This document shows positions 60,618-64,000 of a stretch of DNA of 64,000 nucleotides, piece by piece. This DNA comes from Paenibacillus tyrphae (GTDB taxonomy: Bacteria; Bacillota; Bacilli; Paenibacillales; NBRC-103111): contig NZ_JNVM01000002.1 of NCBI RefSeq assembly GCF_000722545.1, positions 367,477 to 431,476 on the forward strand, in the 5' to 3' direction. Within the stretch, counting starts at the first letter, position 1, and each line of letters opens with the position of its first letter. The notes beneath the pieces are model-generated. The model saw only the letters and a list, made by a program, of their open reading frames with translations, made no database searches and had not been told where the DNA came from. A program made the translations under genes and the position numbers.

Positions 60618-61792
60618 GGCGCCAGCACCCCCAGCCGAAGCGCGACCTGTTCGATGCGGCGGGCAGCATCGGCCAAGTCGTCCGGGGTATGCGCAGCGGA
60701 TAAGGAAAAGCGGATGCGCGCCGTCCCGTCCGGGACCGTCGGGGGGCGAACGGCAACGGCGGCGATGCCTTCCGCTTCCAGCGCAGAGCTGAAACGCAGG
60801 GCAGTCGCGTTGTCTCCGACGACAACCGGGACGATCGGCGAATCTCCGAGTCCGACTTGGAAGCATGCCTTGTGTAGCAAGGAACGAAACTGCCGACTGG
60901 ACGCGGCAAGCCGTTCGCGCCGCCGGCGTTCCGTTTGCACCAGGTTCAGAGCTTCCGTGATCCCGGCTATGACGGACGGAGGCAGCGCCGTCGAGTAGAT
61001 GACGGGCCTCGCCTTATTGACCAGCCAGCGGATGAGCGTGCGGCTGCCGGAAACGTAGGCTCCGTAGACGCCGAACGCTTTGCTGAAGGTCCCTACATGC
61101 ACGTCCACGCCGTTTTGCAGCCCCAGCGCATGACACAGCCCTTCGCCGCGTGTCCCATAGACCCCACCGCTATGGGCTTCGTCGACCATGAGGATGGCTC
61201 CGTACTCCCGCTTCAGCGCAACAAGCTCGGCCAGCGGCGCCTCATCGCCGTCCATCGAGAAAACCGCGTCCGTGACGATCAGCTTGCATCTTGCATCGCG
61301 GTGCTTGTGCAATAGCCGGCGCAAATGCTCCATGTCATTGTGGCGGTACCGGGCGTGCTCGGCGCGGCTTAATCCGATGCCGTCCACGATGCTCGCGTGA
61401 TTCAGCCGGTCGCTGAACACGACATCTCCGCGGCCTGCAAGCACCTGTATGACGCCGAGGTTCGCCATATAGCCGTTGGCAAAAACCAGCGCGGCCTCGC
61501 TCTGCTGCCAAGCGGCGAGAGCTTCTTCCAATCGGCCGTAGGGAGGCCGGTTGCCGGTGATCAGACGTGACGCGCCGGAACCGGCTCCCTCGGCGAGAAG
61601 GGCTTGTGTCATGGCGTCAACAATGGCCGGATGGCGGGCCAACCCAAGGTAATCGTTAGACGACAAATCAAGCAGCGTTTTTTGTCCGCGCAGCACGTAT
61701 CCTGGGCGGCCGGGAACCGAGACGCTGGTCTGCAGCGAGCGGTTTAGCGACCGATCTTCCAGCTTCTGAAGCTCGTCTTCGATCCATTTCAT
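60614..61792 (-). CDS. bioF: 8-amino-7-oxononanoate synthase
   Basis: A 392-residue PLP enzyme: LLDLSSNDYLGLARHPAIV, SGASRLITGNRPPYGRLEEA, VDEAHSGGVYGTRGEG and the PLP lysine in VGTFSKAFGVYGAYV. It condenses pimeloyl thioester with alanine. It lies 12 bases after bioB. Confidence 0.95.
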   Translation of the reverse strand: MKWIEDELQKLEDRSLNRSLQTSVSVPGRPGYVLRGQKTLLDLSSNDYLGLARHPAIVDAMTQALLAEGAGSGASRLITGNRPPYGRLEEALAAWQQSEAALVFANGYMANLGVIQVLAGRGDVVFSDRLNHASIVDGIGLSRAEHARYRHNDMEHLRRLLHKHRDARCKLIVTDAVFSMDGDEAPLAELVALKREYGAILMVDEAHSGGVYGTRGEGLCHALGLQNGVDVHVGTFSKAFGVYGAYVSGSRTLIRWLVNKARPVIYSTALPPSVIAGITEALNLVQTERRRRERLAASSRQFRSLLHKACFQVGLGDSPIVPVVVGDNATALRFSSALEAEGIAAVAVRPPTVPDGTARIRFSLSAAHTPDDLADAARRIEQVALRLGVLAP

Positions 61793-61804
61793 GCCGTCAC
61801 CGCC

Positions 61805-62827
61805 TTAAAGCGCACATTGTTCAATCTCGAAGCCCAAATCTTCGATCATTTGATAGTCAACCATAGCCTCCTGCCCTTTCGTCGTCAAATAATCACCGAC
61901 GAACAGCGAATTGGCGGCGTACAAGCCAAGCGGCTGCAGCGTCCGGAGATTGACCTCACGGCCGCCCGCCACGCGGATTTCCTTGGAGGGGCAGATCAAC
62001 CGGAACAACGCCAGCACCTTGAGCGCCTTCATCGCGGGAGTACGGCGCGCTTGTTCCAGCGGAGTCCCCGGAATGGCGTTCAAGAAGTTGACCGGAATCG
62101 AGTCAGCATCCAGCTCCCGGAGCGCGTAAGCCATCTCCACGATTTCGCGGTTCGTTTCGCCCATGCCGATAATCACGCCGGAGCAAGGGGACAGGCCGTA
62201 ACGCTTCACTTTTTCCACGATTTCGATCCGTTGATCGTAGGTGTGGGTTGTCGTGATGGAAGGATAGTTGTCTCTGCTCGTGTTCAAGTTATGATTGTAG
62301 CGGTGTACGCCCGCTCCCACGAGGCGTTCGGCTTGATCGTCCTTCAAAAGGCCGAGACATGCGCAAATTTTGAGCGGCATCGTCGCGCGGATTTCCTTGA
62401 CCGCTTCGATGACCTGATCCAGCTCTTTGTCCGTCGGCCCTTTGCCGGACGCGACGATGCAATAGGTTCCCGCTTGACGGGCCATCGCTTCGCGCGCGCC
62501 GGCCAGCAGCGTGGCTTTTTCCAGCAGCGGGTACTTGGCGATTGGCGCCGAGGACACGACGGATTGGGCACAATAGCCGCAGTCCTCGGGGCAAAGGCCG
62601 CTTTTGGCGTTAATAATCATGTTCAGCTTGACTTTCTTCCCGTAGAAATGTTTGCGTACCCGAAAAACGGCCTGCAGCAGCGGCAGCACTTCGTCGTTGT
62701 CGGCCTCCAGTACGGCGAGCCCTTCTTCGACGGATAAGCGTTCCCCATCCAATGCTTTTTGAGCCAACGCCTGCCAATCCGCAGCCGTTTCGGGTGTTCC
62801 GGGTATTCCGGTTGCCTTCATCCTCAT
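61805..62827 (-). CDS. bioB: Biotin synthase
   Basis: A 340-residue radical SAM enzyme: the cluster motif GLCPEDCGYCAQS (CxxxCxxC), then RYNHNLNTSRDNYPSI and CSGVIIGMGET and RVAGGREVNLRTLQ, the 2Fe-2S Arg region. It inserts sulfur into dethiobiotin. It follows bioD by 12 bases. Confidence 0.97.
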   Translation of the reverse strand: MRMKATGIPGTPETAADWQALAQKALDGERLSVEEGLAVLEADNDEVLPLLQAVFRVRKHFYGKKVKLNMIINAKSGLCPEDCGYCAQSVVSSAPIAKYPLLEKATLLAGAREAMARQAGTYCIVASGKGPTDKELDQVIEAVKEIRATMPLKICACLGLLKDDQAERLVGAGVHRYNHNLNTSRDNYPSITTTHTYDQRIEIVEKVKRYGLSPCSGVIIGMGETNREIVEMAYALRELDADSIPVNFLNAIPGTPLEQARRTPAMKALKVLALFRLICPSKEIRVAGGREVNLRTLQPLGLYAANSLFVGDYLTTKGQEAMVDYQMIEDLGFEIEQCAL

Positions 62828-62839
62828 CTCCCTCTCCTC

Positions 62840-63619
62840 CTACGAATTTATTACGTTTTCCAATATTTGTCGGACCGGCGAAATGTCCATATGCTGCTTC
62901 ACGGCTCGCACGAGCCTCTCCATCGTAGCTTCGCCGCTTATCCACGGGAATTGCCCAAGTACGCAGAGGCCGCCGTAGCGCTCAATCAGCTCCGCATTCG
63001 CAGCGGTGCTCGGGTCGTTGCGCGATGTCGCGTGATCGACCTCGTTCATCACGACGCCTGCAACCGGAATCCCCCGCTGCCGCAGCAGCGCTGCGGTTAA
63101 CAGCGTATGGTTAACCGTGCCCAGGCCGCAGCGGGCGACGATCAGCGCCGGAACGCCAAGCTCCGCGATAAAATCCGCTACGAGAGCATCGGAGGTTAAC
63201 GGCACGGCAGCGCCACCTGCCCCTTCGATCAGCAGCGCGTCGTACCGTTCAGCCAACGGTTCCCCTGCCGCCAGAAGCCCGGCCATCGTCAAGTCTACGC
63301 CGGCTTGCTTGGCGGCAAGCGCCGGAGCCAGCGGCGCTGCGAACGTAAACGGCGCGACCTGTTCCGGCCGCTCGCCGATACCCGTCCCGCGCAGCAGTCG
63401 TTCGGCGTCGGTGATTCCCTCGCCGAGAAGCGCTCCGCTCTGGACCGGCTTCCAGACGCCGACGTTCTGCCCCTCGCTGCGAAGCGCGGCGGCGATTGCC
63501 GCGGTAATCACCGTTTTGCCGACGCCGGTATCCGTGCCTGTGACGAATATTCCGCGCCACCGCTTCCGGCCGGGCGGCTTCTCGCTGCCGTGCACAGACG
63601 ACACGTGCGATCCGGTCAC
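62840..63619 (-). CDS. bioD: Dethiobiotin synthetase
   Basis: A 259-residue P-loop enzyme: GIFVTGTDTGVGKTVITAAI, VWKPVQSGA and LLIEGAGGAAVPL. It makes the ureido ring using CO2 and ATP. It starts with GTG at 63619, overlapping the bioA stop as GTGA. Confidence 0.95.
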   Translation of the reverse strand: MTGSHVSSVHGSEKPPGRKRWRGIFVTGTDTGVGKTVITAAIAAALRSEGQNVGVWKPVQSGALLGEGITDAERLLRGTGIGERPEQVAPFTFAAPLAPALAAKQAGVDLTMAGLLAAGEPLAERYDALLIEGAGGAAVPLTSDALVADFIAELGVPALIVARCGLGTVNHTLLTAALLRQRGIPVAGVVMNEVDHATSRNDPSTAANAELIERYGGLCVLGQFPWISGEATMERLVRAVKQHMDISPVRQILENVINS

Positions 63620-64000
63620 GCTCCCCAGCCTTCCTCGGTGACGTCATAGATCGCAGCCGCCAAAATATCCGTCATCGCATCCAGCTCCGCTTCCGTACTG
63701 GCGAGAGGCGGGATCAAAACAACCACGTTGCCGAGCGGGCGGGTCAGCATGCCGAGCTCTCGCGCCCGCATACAGACGCGGACGCCGATGCGCTCCGTCC
63801 AGGCATAAGGCTCGCGGGACTTTTTATCCCGGACAAGCTCGATCCCGATCATCAGGCCTTGCTGCCGGATTTCGCCGACATGCGGCCAATCGGCAAGCGG
63901 AGCCAATTTCTTCGCCGCAAATGCGGCTTTTGCATTTACCGTATGTATCATCTTCCGTTCTTCGAGAAGCCGGAGGCTGGCCAGCGCAACGGCGCACCCA
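63616..64000 (-). CDS. bioA: DAPA aminotransferase, C-terminal part, cut by the window edge
   Basis: The last 127 or so codons of a class III aminotransferase. The frame is open to the edge and begins GCAVALASLRLLEERKM, the family block after the PLP lysine, followed by GLMIGIELV and ARELGMLTRPLGNVVVLIPPL. It converts 8-amino-7-oxononanoate to DAPA. It leads the operon order bioA-bioD-bioB-bioF-hydrolase-bioC. The operon promoter and any BirA operator lie outside the window. Confidence 0.9.
   Translation of the reverse strand, partial: GCAVALASLRLLEERKMIHTVNAKAAFAAKKLAPLADWPHVGEIRQQGLMIGIELVRDKKSREPYAWTERIGVRVCMRARELGMLTRPLGNVVVLIPPLASTEAELDAMTDILAAAIYDVTEEGWGA

Noticed and set aside
60618..60866. 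N-terminal extension of the bioH-like open frame
   Set aside because: It overlaps bioF out of frame; the ATG at 60617 overlapping the bioF stop is the natural coupled start.

Overview
The window looks like chromosomal DNA of a spore-forming Bacillota of the Paenibacillus type. Supporting signs are strong AGGAGG-like ribosome sites, moderately high GC, a complete ger (spore germination receptor) operon, a T-box leader, Zur- and Fur-type boxes, and a YesMN-like two-component system beside a CUT1 sugar ABC transporter. No rRNA, tRNA, phage, insertion sequence or CRISPR array was seen.

Layout. 0-13 kb is mixed housekeeping and accessory content: flavin reductase, SIMPL protein, membrane cupredoxin, two MFS transporters, an AraC/GyrI regulator, a phasin-like/UbiB-kinase pair, an AlkZ-like protein, a beta-propeller/M23 peptidase, Dps and an acyltransferase. 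13.3-21.6 kb is a complete opine-metallophore locus: cntL-cntM-EamA exporter followed by cntABCDF importer genes, each block with Zur-like palindromes. 22-25.4 kb is an iron block: siderophore-binding lipoprotein with a Fur box, a PchR-like AraC regulator and an MFS transporter. 25.6-29.4 kb is nrdI-nrdE-nrdF (class Ib ribonucleotide reductase) behind a cobalamin riboswitch and probable NrdR sites. Together 13-29 kb forms a metal-homeostasis island covering Zn/Ni/Co, Fe, Mn and B12.

29.5-41.9 kb holds a two-cluster Fe-S protein with an SCP2-like tail and its TetR regulator, an arylamine N-acetyltransferase, and a sulfated-glycan locus: ABC permeases and binding protein, Cys-type sulfatase, the formylglycine-generating enzyme that would activate it, and a divergent two-component system. 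42-51 kb holds an AT-rich GNAT gene, an SDR, a T-box-controlled type-2 ileS, SMI1/KNR4 and ankyrin proteins, a truncated aminoglycoside-phosphotransferase-like gene, and a Fur-box-controlled heme monooxygenase. 51-58.3 kb is a germination receptor operon with one A, one C, one small D-like and three B subunits. 58.9-64 kb is the biotin operon bioA-D-B-F-(bioH-like)-bioC, whose hydrolase appears to lack the catalytic histidine.

The strongest candidates for new biology are the metallophore locus, predicted to make a pseudopaline-like (alpha-ketoglutarate-using) product in a Gram-positive, and two strongly structured non-coding elements that bracket it (about 250 bp at 13.1 kb and about 310 bp at 21.7 kb). 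All family assignments come from reading sequence and motifs; no database search was possible.
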